Shown: in pieces, positions 1 to 8,079 of the stretch
Position numbering within the stretch: the first letter of the stretch is position 1
Layout of the letters: each line of letters begins with the position of its first letter
Assembly (NCBI GenBank): GCA_027075825.1
Contig: JALSZZ010000111.1
Location: forward strand, 1 to 14,285
Length of the DNA stretch: 14,285 bases
Reading direction: 5' to 3'
From: Mariprofundaceae bacterium
GTDB taxonomy: Bacteria > Pseudomonadota > Zetaproteobacteria > Mariprofundales > Mariprofundaceae
Position numbers and translations under genes: made by a program
Notes under the pieces: generated by a model
Seen by the model: the letters and a program-made list of their open reading frames with translations, nothing else
Told to the model about the DNA's origin: nothing
Database searches by the model: none

Positions 1-833
1 CCGATGGCCAGCAGCACATCGCAATGAGAGACGGTCATATTCGCTTCATACGTGCCGTGCATGCCGAGCATGCCGAGAAAGTTCGGATTATCACAGGCGA
101 TACCGCCCAGTCCCATCAGGGTATTGGTGACGGGAAGTTGCAGATGATCGACTAACTGCGTGAGCAATGCCGAGGAATTGCGGGCGCTGATCACGCCACC
201 ACCGGTATAAACCACAGGGCGTTGGGCTTTCAGCAGCCGCGTGACAATTTTTTCCACCTGTTTGGGGTGGCCTTCGCGCTTTGGGCGATAGGAACGAATA
301 TCCACTGTTTCAGGGTAAACAAACCTGCACATGTTCTGGGTGACATCTTTGGGAATATCCACCAGCACTGCGCCGGGGCGGCCTGATGTGGCAATATAAA
401 ATGCCTCGCGGATCACCCGTGCCAGATCTTCCACGCGTTGCACCAGAAAATTATGCTTGGTGACCGAACGGGTAATGCCGACGGTATCTGCTTCCTGAAA
501 CGCATCATTGCCAATCAGTGATGAAAATACCTGACCGGAAAAACACACCGTCGGAATGGAGTCCATGTTGGAATCGGCAAGGCCGGTCACGGCATTGGTA
601 GCGCCTGGCCCGGATGTGACCAGCGCTACGCCACACTTGCCGGTGACACGGGCATAACCATTGGCGGCATGCAAGGCAGCCTGTTCATGACGCACCAGCA
701 CATGCTGAAAAAAGTTTTGTTTGAAAATTTCGTCGTAAAGGTTGAGCACTGCGCCGCCGGGGTAACCGAAGATCAGTTCCACGCCCTCGCGTTTTAAGCA
801 CTCAACAAAAATTTGCGCACCTGTCAGCTTCAT
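1..833 (-). CDS. ilvI: Acetolactate synthase large subunit, N-terminal part (cut by window edge)
   Basis: Thiamine-diphosphate enzyme that condenses two pyruvates to acetolactate, or pyruvate with 2-oxobutyrate, the first common step of valine, leucine and isoleucine synthesis in the cytoplasm. The minus strand reads [20 protein letters not shown] followed by the [14 protein letters not shown] motif. The RHE motif holds the ThDP-activating glutamate at residue 50, and [19 protein letters not shown] and [13 protein letters not shown] follow. About 277 of the roughly 570 residues usual for the family are present: the ThDP-binding Pyr domain and the start of the central domain. The ATG is preceded by a weak AAGG about 8 nt upstream, and the N-terminus aligns well with the family, so the start is secure. 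The small subunit (ilvH) and ilvC would be expected beyond the left edge. ilvI versus ilvB cannot be settled without the rest. Confidence 0.95.
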   Translation of the reverse strand, partial: MKLTGAQIFVECLKREGVELIFGYPGGAVLNLYDEIFKQNFFQHVLVRHEQAALHAANGYARVTGKCGVALVTSGPGATNAVTGLADSNMDSIPTVCFSGQVFSSLIGNDAFQEADTVGITRSVTKHNFLVQRVEDLARVIREAFYIATSGRPGAVLVDIPKDVTQNMCRFVYPETVDIRSYRPKREGHPKQVEKIVTRLLKAQRPVVYTGGGVISARNSSALLTQLVDHLQLPVTNTLMGLGGIACDNPNFLGMLGMHGTYEANMTVSHCDVLLAI

Positions 834-916
834 GACACCGCCTTGTCACACATCAGGAAACAACCTTGCTTCCATGTTTTTGCCTTTCTGCCTGTAAGCA
901 GACAAAAGGGCCGGAC

Positions 917-945
917 ACCATAGAAAAGCCACAAAACACTGTCAA
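917..945 (-). promoter_or_regulatory. Probable sigma70 promoter for the acetolactate synthase gene
   Basis: On the minus strand TTGACA (945-940) is followed after exactly 17 nt by TATGGT (922-917). This is a perfect -35 box and a 4/6 -10 box, giving a start near 910 and a leader of about 75 nt before the ilvI ATG. I see no leader peptide rich in branched-chain codons or attenuator hairpin in that leader. The 189 bp between the ilvI start and the repeat array contain nothing else I can support. Confidence 0.5.
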
Positions 946-1022
946 GCCGCAATATACCTTGTTGCAACAGGTATTCATGATTGCGTGCCTGCGACAAAGA
1001 TGCAGGAAAAAAACAGCATCCA

Positions 1023-1617
1023 TTCGCGGTCTGGAGACCGCGCCTGCAATGTCTGCGCCCCCTTGTAGGAGGGGCTTCCAAGCCCCGAATGTGTGAGTTC
1101 GGGCATTCGCGTCCTGATTTGCGCCCCGGTTCGCGGCCTGGAGACCGCTCCTACAATGTCTGCGCCTCTTGTAGGAGGGGCTTCCAAGCCTCGAAGGTGC
1201 GGGATCGGGCATTCGCGTTCTGATTTGCACCCCGGTTCGCGGTCTGGAGGCCGCTCCTACGGTATTTGCGTCCCCTGTAGGAGGGGCTTCCAGCCTCGAA
1301 GGTGTGGTATCAGGCGTTCGCGCCCTGATTTACGCCCCGGTTCGCGGTCTGGAGATCGCTCCTACAATGTCTGCGCCTCTTGTAGGAGGGGCTTCCAAGC
1401 CCCGAAGGTGCGGGATCGGGCATTCGCGTTCTGATTTGCACCCCGGTTCGCGGTCTGGAGGCCGCTCCTACGGTATTTGCGTCCCCTGTAGGAGGGGCTT
1501 CCAGCCCCGAAGGTGCGAGATCGGGCATTCGCGTTCTGATTTGCACCCCGGTTCGCGGCCTGGAGGCCGCTCCTACGGTATTTGCGTCCCCTGTAGGAGG
1601 GGCTTCCAAGCCCCGAA
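1023..1617. repeat. Tandem array of six REP/BIME-like units
   Basis: Six units of 105-106 bp start at 1065, 1171, 1277, 1382, 1488 and 1593. Each begins with a forward hairpin element (GTAGGAGGGGCTTCCA then AGCCCCGAA or a near variant). About 40 nt later comes an inverted partner (TTCGCGGTCTGGAGGCC then GCTCCTAC), at 1130, 1236, 1341, 1447 and 1552, with one more at 1023 leading the array. Partner and next unit are separated by 16-17 nt in two alternating versions. Ends of neighbouring elements (CTCCTAC and GTAGGAG) are exact inverted repeats. The elements resemble the GTAGGAGCGGC-type REP sequences of Gammaproteobacteria. Lying just after the SPOR stop codon, the hairpins may end or stabilise the argS-SPOR transcript. 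No RAYT transposase is in the window. The long open frames here are low-complexity by-products of the repeats. Confidence 0.9.
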
Positions 1618-1660
1618 GGTGCGGGATCGGGCATTCGCGGCCCGGGCGGTGATTCAACAA

Positions 1661-2569
1661 TCAGCCTGCCTTGACGATCAGACCATCCAGTTTCGTCTTC
1701 GCCTTCAGGCTGCTTTTGGCGCTCTTTGCTCTGGAATAACCGTGGTAAGGTCCAACCACCACGCGATACACCGTCTTGCCATTCTTCAGCGTCGCTTTTT
1801 TCACATCCGCAGTAAAGCCGAGTTTGGCCAGATTCTTGCGAAGCGTTGCCGTTGCAGCTTCGCTTTTATAGGAAGCAAGCTGAACAACATACGAAGCGGC
1901 TTTTTTACTGCTTGTTGTGGCATGCGTTTTGGCGGCAGTGGCCCCGTTAAAGCCAGGCGGAATATAACGCGCAGGCAAGGCGTGTGCCGGTTTCGCCTTT
2001 GGCGGTGTTGCAGCTTTGGCTACCTCAGGTGCTTTGGCAGCCCCCGCCGCGATTGGTTTGTTGCTGGTGCCGGGTTTGCTGCTGGTATCGGCTTTTTTTG
2101 CTGCTGCCTGAGCAGCTTGCGCATCTTTGGCAATCTTCACAGGGTTGACGGTGGGTTTCGCTGCCGTGGCAGCATGCGCGTCAGCAGTTTTGGCAGCGTT
2201 TGCCTTCAACGGCTCAGGGGTGACAGGCTGTTTGGGAAGATCGCTGTAAAAGGTAAGATCTCCCACGGCAGCATCGCCCGTGCCTGCCTTGCCATAAGCA
2301 TCGCTTGCAGGAGCTGTGGATGTCGCGCCTAATTGCTGCTTGCTGTTCTGCAAATCCTTACGCAGCGCGGCCTGTTCTTTCTTCAGGGCATTCAGCGATT
2401 GTTGCAAGGCAGCTACCTGCTTGCTTTTCTGGGCAACCTGTTTTTGCAGTCGCTTGATTTCATCACTGTTATCCACGCCCTGGCCTTTACCCGGGCCAAG
2501 CGTGTAGCCGATGGCAAAGGCAACCACCAGCGTGACCACAAATATCAGGGGCTTAATTATCTTTGACAT
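1661..2569 (-). CDS. FtsN-like SPOR-domain membrane protein
   Basis: 302 residues. A short cytoplasmic tail and one transmembrane helix (about 5-24, IIKPLIFVVTLVVAFAIGY) are followed by a heptad-like coiled coil (about 37-80). Then comes a long Ala/Lys/Pro-rich periplasmic linker (about 85-222) and a C-terminal SPOR domain (about 225-300, starting SYVVQLASYKSEAAT and containing YRVVVGPYHGYSRAK). SPOR domains bind denuded peptidoglycan at the division septum, so a role in cell division or septal wall metabolism is likely. The linker holds LTFYSDLPKQPV (105-116), like the FY-x-LP motif common in gammaproteobacterial FtsN-like proteins. It follows argS by 91 bp, an arrangement seen in many Gammaproteobacteria. 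The start is placed after a strong GAGGAGG. The frame stays open upstream and a 28-residue longer form is possible (see findings). Confidence 0.87.
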   Translation of the reverse strand: MSKIIKPLIFVVTLVVAFAIGYTLGPGKGQGVDNSDEIKRLQKQVAQKSKQVAALQQSLNALKKEQAALRKDLQNSKQQLGATSTAPASDAYGKAGTGDAAVGDLTFYSDLPKQPVTPEPLKANAAKTADAHAATAAKPTVNPVKIAKDAQAAQAAAKKADTSSKPGTSNKPIAAGAAKAPEVAKAATPPKAKPAHALPARYIPPGFNGATAAKTHATTSSKKAASYVVQLASYKSEAATATLRKNLAKLGFTADVKKATLKNGKTVYRVVVGPYHGYSRAKSAKSSLKAKTKLDGLIVKAG

Positions 2570-2573
2570 GGAA

Positions 2574-2580
2574 CCTCCTC
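2574..2580 (-). promoter_or_regulatory. Shine-Dalgarno site that sets the SPOR-protein start
   Basis: Minus-strand GAGGAGG lies 4 nt before the ATG at 2569. It is the strongest ribosome site in the gap after argS and favours this start over the in-frame ATG at 2653, which has only a weak AGG before it. The spacing is a little short. Confidence 0.6.
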
Positions 2581-2660
2581 GCGATGATCGCTTCTTTCTT
2601 CTTCGTTGACGTCGCCCTGCCCGGGCGTTTTCTGCTTCAGCAAAATCATGCATGCGCTGC

Positions 2661-4361
2661 CTACATCTTCTCCGGTGCCTGAACACCAAGAATCGTCAGC
2701 GCATTTTTTAATACCTGTGCCACAGCTTCAGCCATTAACAGACGCGCCTGCGTCAGTGCCTCATCATCCTGAATAATCCGGCATTGATGATAAAAAGCAT
2801 GAAAAGCGGTGGCCAGTTGCATCACATAATTGGCGACGCGATAAGGCTCCAGCCGCTCGGCAGCCTTTTGCAACACCTCCGGCCAGGCCAGTAAACGGGA
2901 AATCAATGCCTGCTCTGCATCGCTACGCAGACAGGAAAGATCGCAATCCTCTGCGGCAAGCTGCTGCACGCCTTCCTCCTTCGCCTTGCGTAGCACGGCA
3001 CACACGCGGGCGTGCGCATATTGCGCATAATACACCGGATTTTCATCACTTTGAAGCTTGGCTTCTTCCAGATCAAAATCAAACTGGCTCTCAGCACGGC
3101 GCGTCATGAAGTTAAAGCGCACAGCATCTGCGCCGACTTCACGCACCACTTCTTCCAGCGTCACAAATGTGCCGGCTCGTTTGGACATGCGCACAGGCCG
3201 CCCGCCGCGTGTCAGATTGACCATTTGCACGAGCAGCACATCCGGTTGTGCCTCCAGCCCGGTCAGCGCCTTGACGGCTGCCTGCACACGGGTGACATAG
3301 CCGCCATGATCCGCGCCCCAGATGTCAATCATACGATCAAAGCCACGTTGTACCTTATCGTAATGATAGGCAATATCGGCAGCGAAATAGGTGGCTGTGC
3401 CGTCCTGCTTGAGAATCGGTCTGTCCACATCATCACCAAAGTCGGTGGTGCGAAACAGCGGCTGCTCCTGTGGCTGGTAGTCCTTTACTTCCTTGCCTTT
3501 GGGCGGCGGCAGACAACCACGATAGACCAGGTCTTCAGCCTCCAGTTGTTGCACCAGTTGTTGCACCTGCCCGGATTCATGCAGCGATTTTTCTGAAGTG
3601 AATACATCGAAGTGAATCCCCAGACGCGCCAGGTCTTCACGGATTGCTGTCATATTGGCCTCGACCGACAGCTCGCCGATACGCTGCAAACGCGCATCTT
3701 CATCCATGGCCTGCCATTGCGCCATGGATTGATGTTTCAGCAGTTGACGGGCAATATCAATAATATATTCACCGGGGTAGCCAGCATCAGGAAAACTGAT
3801 CAACTCACCGCACAGTTCGCGCATGCGCAGCCACACGGAGTTAGCCAGCACGCCGATCTGCACGCCTGCATCGTTGATATAGTACTCCCGCGTCACTTCA
3901 TGCCCCTGGGTGGCCAGTAGATTCGCCAGTGAATCCCCCAGCACGGCTCCCCGGCCATGACCGACATGCATGGGACCAGTCGGGTTGGCGGATACAAATT
4001 CCAGACAAATGCGCTGCGCTTTTTCGGATGTTTGGCAGCCATAGGCCGATTTTTGTTGCACAATACGCCGGAGTACCTCTGCCTCGCTGGCCGCCCGTAA
4101 ATAAATATTGATGAAGCCGGGGCCGGCAATTTTCGTTTTGTTCACAGCTTCGGGCCAGCAAACAGCAGCCAGAATATCTTCAGCGATCTGCCGTGGCTTG
4201 CGCCCCAGCCTGCCAGCTAACGGCATGGCGACATTGCAGGCGTAATCACCATGATCCTTGTGTTTCGGGCGCGTTAATACAATCGCCGGTGTACTGACTT
4301 CATGATCCGCCAGCAGTTGTTCTACAGCTTGCTGCAAGGCGCGTTCAAGGCTTGCTTTCAC
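2661..4361 (-). CDS. argS: Arginyl-tRNA synthetase
   Basis: Class I aminoacyl-tRNA synthetase that charges tRNA-Arg in the cytoplasm. The 566-residue protein is close to the usual length (about 577 in E. coli). It has the N-terminal Add-1 tRNA-binding region (about 5-90, with DHGDYACNVAM and GPGFINIYL). The signature HIGH-type motif lies in FVSANPTGPMHVGHGR (HVGH at 132-135). YYINDAGVQI, IDIWGADHGGY and the KMSKS-type MSKRAGTF (from 392) follow, then a C-terminal DALR anticodon-binding helical domain (about 450-566). The start is GTG, with GGGAG 7 nt upstream; a nearby ATG at 4365 is out of frame and stops within a few codons. It is followed by the SPOR gene and preceded, 79 bp away, by an OmpA-like lipoprotein gene. 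Confidence 0.98.
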   Translation of the reverse strand: MKASLERALQQAVEQLLADHEVSTPAIVLTRPKHKDHGDYACNVAMPLAGRLGRKPRQIAEDILAAVCWPEAVNKTKIAGPGFINIYLRAASEAEVLRRIVQQKSAYGCQTSEKAQRICLEFVSANPTGPMHVGHGRGAVLGDSLANLLATQGHEVTREYYINDAGVQIGVLANSVWLRMRELCGELISFPDAGYPGEYIIDIARQLLKHQSMAQWQAMDEDARLQRIGELSVEANMTAIREDLARLGIHFDVFTSEKSLHESGQVQQLVQQLEAEDLVYRGCLPPPKGKEVKDYQPQEQPLFRTTDFGDDVDRPILKQDGTATYFAADIAYHYDKVQRGFDRMIDIWGADHGGYVTRVQAAVKALTGLEAQPDVLLVQMVNLTRGGRPVRMSKRAGTFVTLEEVVREVGADAVRFNFMTRRAESQFDFDLEEAKLQSDENPVYYAQYAHARVCAVLRKAKEEGVQQLAAEDCDLSCLRSDAEQALISRLLAWPEVLQKAAERLEPYRVANYVMQLATAFHAFYHQCRIIQDDEALTQARLLMAEAVAQVLKNALTILGVQAPEKM

Positions 4362-4396
4362 GCATGCTCCCTATCTTTGAGTGTTATTTTTATTTG

Positions 4397-4428
4397 CCTG
4401 AAGTTTCTGTATGTTACAGAACTACAGG
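4397..4428. other. Imperfect stem-loop between the OmpA-like gene and argS
   Basis: CCTGAAGTTTCTGTA and TACAGAACTACAGG are inverted around a 3-nt loop, with one mismatch and one bulge. It sits in the 79-bp gap between the lipoprotein stop codon and the argS GTG. There is no T-run after it on the minus strand, so it is not a canonical intrinsic terminator. It may slow, process or attenuate read-through into argS. No convincing separate argS promoter is visible in this gap. Confidence 0.35.
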
Positions 4429-4440
4429 GACGATCGCTGC

Positions 4441-5082
4441 TTACTTTGCTTTTTTGCTGACCGTCAGGAACAGTTCCACACGGCGATTCTGACTGCGTCC
4501 CTTCGCAGTGGCATTGCTGGCTACCGGCACGTTATCAGCCTTGCCGACAATGGTCAGGCGTTTGGGGTCGATATGACGCTCCCAGACAAAATAGCGAGCG
4601 ACTGAAGCCGCCCGCACGGCAGAGAGTTCCCAGTTATCCAGATACCGGGCGCGCAGCCGTGCAGATGGCGGCAGGTTATCGGTATGACCAACAATTTTCA
4701 CTTGTAGCGAGGGGTCATCACCCAGGTTTTTGGCAAAATCTGCCAGCACTTTTTTACCTTCGCGGCTGAGATTGGTGCTGCCGTTACCAAACAGCACCTT
4801 GTTCTGCAAGGTGACCCGCGCTGAGTCAGTCCCGACTTTCTCAACGCTGGCATCCTTGTTGTTGATGTGATCCTGCAAATCCTTGCGCATCTGATCCACG
4901 GCCTTGCCAAGGTTCTCGATATTTTGCTCAAGACGAAAATCGTTTTGCTCCAGTATCTGGATCTGCTTCGGCGTTTTCCTGACCTCAACATATTCCTTGT
5001 CGCTCAAGGTATGGCAACCGCTTAGCAAGCCAAGCATCAGCACCACAAGCGTTATACGGATTCCAACCATTCGCTGTTTCAT
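4441..5082 (-). CDS. OmpA-family peptidoglycan-binding outer-membrane lipoprotein
   Basis: 213 residues. The signal peptide (MKQRMVGIRITLVVLMLGLL) ends in the lipobox LSGC, with Cys23 the predicted lipidated residue. His24 at +2 suggests outer-membrane sorting. A coiled coil covers about 40-72 (ILEQNDFRLEQNIENLGKAV). The OmpA C-terminal domain (about 90-208) shows LFGNGSTNLS, the peptidoglycan-contacting VGHTDN (131-136), NWELSAVRAASVARYF and GRSQNRRVEL. It probably tethers the outer membrane to the wall like Pal, but the coiled coil ahead of the domain sets it apart from classic Pal and no tol genes are near. The start was chosen because CAGGAGG lies 8 nt upstream and the signal peptide begins there; the 19 residues readable upstream overlap the promoter. 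A sigma70-like promoter precedes it, so it is probably its own unit. Confidence 0.9.
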   Translation of the reverse strand: MKQRMVGIRITLVVLMLGLLSGCHTLSDKEYVEVRKTPKQIQILEQNDFRLEQNIENLGKAVDQMRKDLQDHINNKDASVEKVGTDSARVTLQNKVLFGNGSTNLSREGKKVLADFAKNLGDDPSLQVKIVGHTDNLPPSARLRARYLDNWELSAVRAASVARYFVWERHIDPKRLTIVGKADNVPVASNATAKGRSQNRRVELFLTVSKKAK

Positions 5083-5110
5083 GACGAACACCTCCTGACA
5101 TTTGCGCCCG

Positions 5111-5139
5111 ACTATAAAACGAGCGCGCGAAAAGTTCAA
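5111..5139 (-). promoter_or_regulatory. Probable sigma70 promoter of the OmpA-like lipoprotein gene
   Basis: On the minus strand TTGAAC (5139-5134) and TATAGT (5116-5111) are separated by 17 nt. Transcription would start near 5104, giving a leader of about 20 nt that contains the AGGAGG ribosome site. Confidence 0.55.
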
Positions 5140-5158
5140 GTATTACTTAAACAACAAT

Positions 5159-5178
5159 TTATAACCAATTGATTATAA
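5159..5178. promoter_or_regulatory. AT-rich 20-bp near-palindrome upstream of the lipoprotein promoter
   Basis: TTATAACCAATTGATTATAA differs from its reverse complement only at one symmetric pair. It lies 2 bp after the methyltransferase stop codon and about 20 bp before the -35 box of the lipoprotein promoter. It could be an operator, or part of the end of the upstream operon transcript. No T-run hairpin terminator is visible in this gap. Confidence 0.35.
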
Positions 5179-5180
5179 GG

Positions 5181-5996
5181 CTACTTCTTTTTGTAAACAG
5201 CATACAATCCCTTGCGCCAGTGCGGCACCAGGTCACGCGCACGGGAAAAGGCGATCATCCAGGCTGTCTTTTGCTGGCGGTTGATTGGCGAATAATAAGC
5301 TTTTTCACACACCTCAAGCGAGAAAAAGGAGGCAATATCCATCAAATCATGCATGGCATACTCATGGTTATGCCGGTCATAATAGGGGATACCGCGCACG
5401 ATTTGCGGCTGCTGCTCCAGGTAATGACGACGCAGATTCCAGTGAATGCTTTTGCCGCGAAACAATCGCGAAACATTGTGAAATGAACTGATATTGGGCG
5501 CATCAATCACCAGATAACCACCGGGACGAATCACTTCCAGTAAACGGGTCAGTGGCTTCAGAGGCGAATAAGTGAAGTGCTCAATGGTTTGTGAAAGTAT
5601 CACCGCATCAAAAGCTTCCCTGGCAAACGGGCCATGCTCATCGCCCTCCAGATGCCAGCGCTGATACGGGATACCCAGATGTTCATAAACAGGCAATGCT
5701 TCATAGACATCAGCGGCAGCCGCCTTAAAACCGGCTTTTTTCAGTGATGCTGCCTGCATGGCATAACCGGCCCCGGCATCAAGCACCCGTGCGCCAGCGG
5801 GGCAATGACGCGCCAGTGAGCACAACAACAGGGCAAAGCGATCCAGCGAGCCGTAAAAATACCCATCCATTTCCGTTGAAGGCGGGAAGTATTGAGCAAT
5901 CCAGGGGTCATCTGAGTGATCACGCAACTGCCCGAGTAAGGGGCGTAAATCTTCCCAGCCCTGCAACACATAATCGCGTGCCTGTTGCATGTTCAT
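5181..5996 (-). CDS. Class I SAM-dependent methyltransferase (glycan cluster, substrate unknown)
   Basis: 271 residues with a Rossmann methyltransferase core: motif I VLDAGAGYA (71-79), an acidic strand end AAADVYEALP, FDAVILSQTIEHF (129-141), and RPGGYLVIDAPN (157-168). It resembles UbiE/Methyltransf_11-type enzymes, and the HNVSRLFRGKSIHWNLRRHY region resembles proteins found in polysaccharide clusters. The start ATG lies in an ATGA overlap with the O-antigen ligase stop codon, with GGAGGAG about 10 nt upstream, so translation is likely coupled. As the last gene of a six-gene overlapping run it probably modifies a sugar or lipid-linked glycan. The substrate cannot be read from sequence. Confidence 0.85.
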   Translation of the reverse strand: MNMQQARDYVLQGWEDLRPLLGQLRDHSDDPWIAQYFPPSTEMDGYFYGSLDRFALLLCSLARHCPAGARVLDAGAGYAMQAASLKKAGFKAAAADVYEALPVYEHLGIPYQRWHLEGDEHGPFAREAFDAVILSQTIEHFTYSPLKPLTRLLEVIRPGGYLVIDAPNISSFHNVSRLFRGKSIHWNLRRHYLEQQPQIVRGIPYYDRHNHEYAMHDLMDIASFFSLEVCEKAYYSPINRQQKTAWMIAFSRARDLVPHWRKGLYAVYKKK

Positions 5997-7228
5997 GCCT
6001 GTGTTTCTCCTCCCTGCTCTTCCATCACAATACCCGCTAACCCTGCCGATATCCATAGCACTGAAAAAACGCTGCTATAGTATTCTTCAAAAGGCAAGGC
6101 CGTCATGGCGTGGACGCTGACTGCTACCGCCGATAGCGCCAGCATGCTGCCATGCGTTTTGTTCCACGACTGGCGCATGCCCAGTGACCACCACTGATAA
6201 AACAAAAACAACAGCGCCATCAAACCAGGCAGCCCCCAGCGCGCCAACACCATGATGTAAAAATTATGCGGACTGCTCGGCGCTATGCCTGTTTCAGCGT
6301 AGTGTAACCCCAGTTCCGGATGCGCTTGCTGCAACGCCGTGGCAGCCACCGGATAGCTGCCGGTTCCCGCGCCCAGCCAGGGGTGGTCAAGCCAGGTCTG
6401 AATGCCGGCGTACATCAGTGACACCCGCTCTTCAGCGGCAGAAAAATCCATATGCTCAAAGGCGCGTAAGGAATTCAAGGTAAACTTTAACCGATCAGCC
6501 GCGCCGCCCATGGAAAAGGCCGTCACGGCCAGCGCCGCAACCGGCAAGGCCCACCACAGCAGCTTCCAGCCCAGCTTGCGCAAATACAACTGCCAGGCGA
6601 TAAAGCCCAGCAAACACAGCGCCACCACATAACCACTACGCCCCTGAACGATGAATATCATCACCAGTGAGGCAACAGCCGCGCTCCGCGCCAGCCATCG
6701 CCAGACCCGCTTGCCCTGATCAACATGGGAAAAATGAATCAGCCATGCCGCCCAGATACCATAAATCAGGCCAAAGCCGATATGACCGATAAAGCCAGCC
6801 GGATCACCGGCAAATGAACCGTTGCCAACCGGCAGCTTCACGCCCCATGATTGCGCGATACAAGCCAGCAGTTGCAAAAACAATCCCAGTGACAGGCAAA
6901 ACAGCCAGCGTTTACGCCAGGTCGCATCCCGCAACAGGGCAACCAGCACGGGCAACAACAGCCATGCCCAGTATTGTGGCAGAATATGCAGCCCCCAGTT
7001 CACATCCTGACTCCAGCCAAGGCCGGCCAGCATCAGCGCAAAATAGGCTGCCCAGCCATAAAAAAACACCGGCCACTGCTGCCAGGCAGCCCTGGCTCCC
7101 TGCCACCACACGCCACTGAACAGGCCAACAACAATCAGCAGGCCAAACAACACATTGCTGGTGGCAATGGAGAAGGGAAGCACAAGCATGGTCAGGCACA
7201 GCACGCCCGACAAGCCATTTCGTAACAT
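5993..7228 (-). CDS. O-antigen ligase / Wzy family membrane protein
   Basis: 411 residues, mostly hydrophobic with about 10-12 predicted membrane spans. The Wzy_C (O-antigen ligase) region runs from about residue 185. It has QGRSGYV (Arg197), ERVSLMYAGIQTWLDHPWLG (Arg268) and the large periplasmic loop ending SSPHNFYIMVLARWGLPG (His321). WaaL ligases, which join O-antigen to lipid A-core at the periplasmic face, use conserved Arg and His residues in these positions. Wzy polymerases and protein O-glycosyltransferases share the fold, so the exact role is open. The start is taken as the ATG in TGATG (1-bp overlap with the preceding stop) rather than the TTG one codon earlier. It is flanked by two methyltransferase genes in the same operon. 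Confidence 0.85.
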   Translation of the reverse strand: MLRNGLSGVLCLTMLVLPFSIATSNVLFGLLIVVGLFSGVWWQGARAAWQQWPVFFYGWAAYFALMLAGLGWSQDVNWGLHILPQYWAWLLLPVLVALLRDATWRKRWLFCLSLGLFLQLLACIAQSWGVKLPVGNGSFAGDPAGFIGHIGFGLIYGIWAAWLIHFSHVDQGKRVWRWLARSAAVASLVMIFIVQGRSGYVVALCLLGFIAWQLYLRKLGWKLLWWALPVAALAVTAFSMGGAADRLKFTLNSLRAFEHMDFSAAEERVSLMYAGIQTWLDHPWLGAGTGSYPVAATALQQAHPELGLHYAETGIAPSSPHNFYIMVLARWGLPGLMALLFLFYQWWSLGMRQSWNKTHGSMLALSAVAVSVHAMTALPFEEYYSSVFSVLWISAGLAGIVMEEQGGETQA

Positions 7229-8079
7229 CAACCCTGCCTGCGCTGCTGAAGATAATCGCGCAGAAATTTCAGCGACGGATCGTGCCCGGATTTGCGATAG
7301 GAAAGCTGATAACGGGCAGGCTGATACAACAGTTCCATCGGCGGAGTTGGAATACGTCCCTGATTGGCATCGCGGTGGACAAAAAAGGCATTGGCCGCAT
7401 TGGCATTGCAGCAGACCAGGTCATAGTCCTTGTGGCCCAGCACGCGCACCAGTGCAGCCAGCGATGCCCCCATATAATCGTCGCCGTTCCAGCCATGTTT
7501 TTCATCATAAGGCACGGCAATATCCAGTTCTGGCGGAAATTTGGCATTATATTCGGCGCAAATCACACGCGGCCTGACAACCTCAAGGGTTTCCAGCACG
7601 GATAAGTCATAGCCGTCAATATCCAGCGAGAAAAAATCCACATCCACGACATCAGCGGCTTTGATGGCTGCCAGCCCTTGCTGCATCAGTGGGTTAATGC
7701 TGTGTGGCGTGGCGTAATCCAGTAACAGCGCCAGTTGTGGATGGGGTGTTTCCAGCCCCGCGCCTTTTTTCAGGGTATTGATGTTTTTGGCAGAGCCATC
7801 CAGCCAGATGCCGCGCCAGCCTTGCAGGATCAGGTAGTGGGTGTTGTTTTCCAGACCATTGCCGCAGCCAATTTCAATGCAGATTTTATTCGTGGTGCCA
7901 ATGCGGCGAAAGATTTCGGCAATAATGCCATCTTCATCGCATTGCGAATACACTTTGCGTCCGTAGCAAATCAGCGGATCCTCCAGTTTTTCCCTCATCT
8001 GCTGATGAATCCGTTGAATTTCCTGCTCAATACCGATTTGCAGCATGGCATTCAGCCGGTTTTTGATGCCTTTAAACAT
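7228..8079 (-). CDS. FkbM-like SAM-dependent methyltransferase
   Basis: 283 residues. The SAM-binding strand reads ICIEIGCGNGLENNTHYL (67-84), followed by GWRGIWLDGSAKN with the acidic ribose-binding residue at 94. A second conserved block reads FFSLDIDGYDLSVLE (149-163), then VICAEYN (172-178). The layout fits FkbM-like O-methyltransferases common in polysaccharide clusters, but FkbM membership is by pattern only. The first 30 residues look helical and charged. The ATG overlaps the end of rsmB by 8 bp and has CAGGAA upstream; the longer frame inside rsmB has no support. The protein lies upstream of the O-antigen ligase, so it may cap or decorate a surface glycan. Confidence 0.75.
   Translation of the reverse strand: MFKGIKNRLNAMLQIGIEQEIQRIHQQMREKLEDPLICYGRKVYSQCDEDGIIAEIFRRIGTTNKICIEIGCGNGLENNTHYLILQGWRGIWLDGSAKNINTLKKGAGLETPHPQLALLLDYATPHSINPLMQQGLAAIKAADVVDVDFFSLDIDGYDLSVLETLEVVRPRVICAEYNAKFPPELDIAVPYDEKHGWNGDDYMGASLAALVRVLGHKDYDLVCCNANAANAFFVHRDANQGRIPTPPMELLYQPARYQLSYRKSGHDPSLKFLRDYLQQRRQG

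Noticed and set aside
1023..1617. Regular repeat array that could be taken for a CRISPR array
   Set aside because: The period is about 106 bp and the whole unit is repeated, including the parts between the hairpins. There are no unique spacers of similar length, and the cores are inverted REP-like hairpins.
1304..2332. 342-codon plus-strand open frame
   Set aside because: It runs through the REP array and then antisense to the SPOR gene. Its protein is repeat-derived and low-complexity, with no domain.
3012..3596. 194-codon plus-strand open frame
   Set aside because: Antisense to argS in a conserved catalytic region. No ribosome site or recognisable domain.
4397..4428. Stem-loop as an intrinsic terminator for the OmpA-like gene
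   Set aside because: No T-run follows the stem on the minus strand, so it was kept only as an unassigned inverted repeat.
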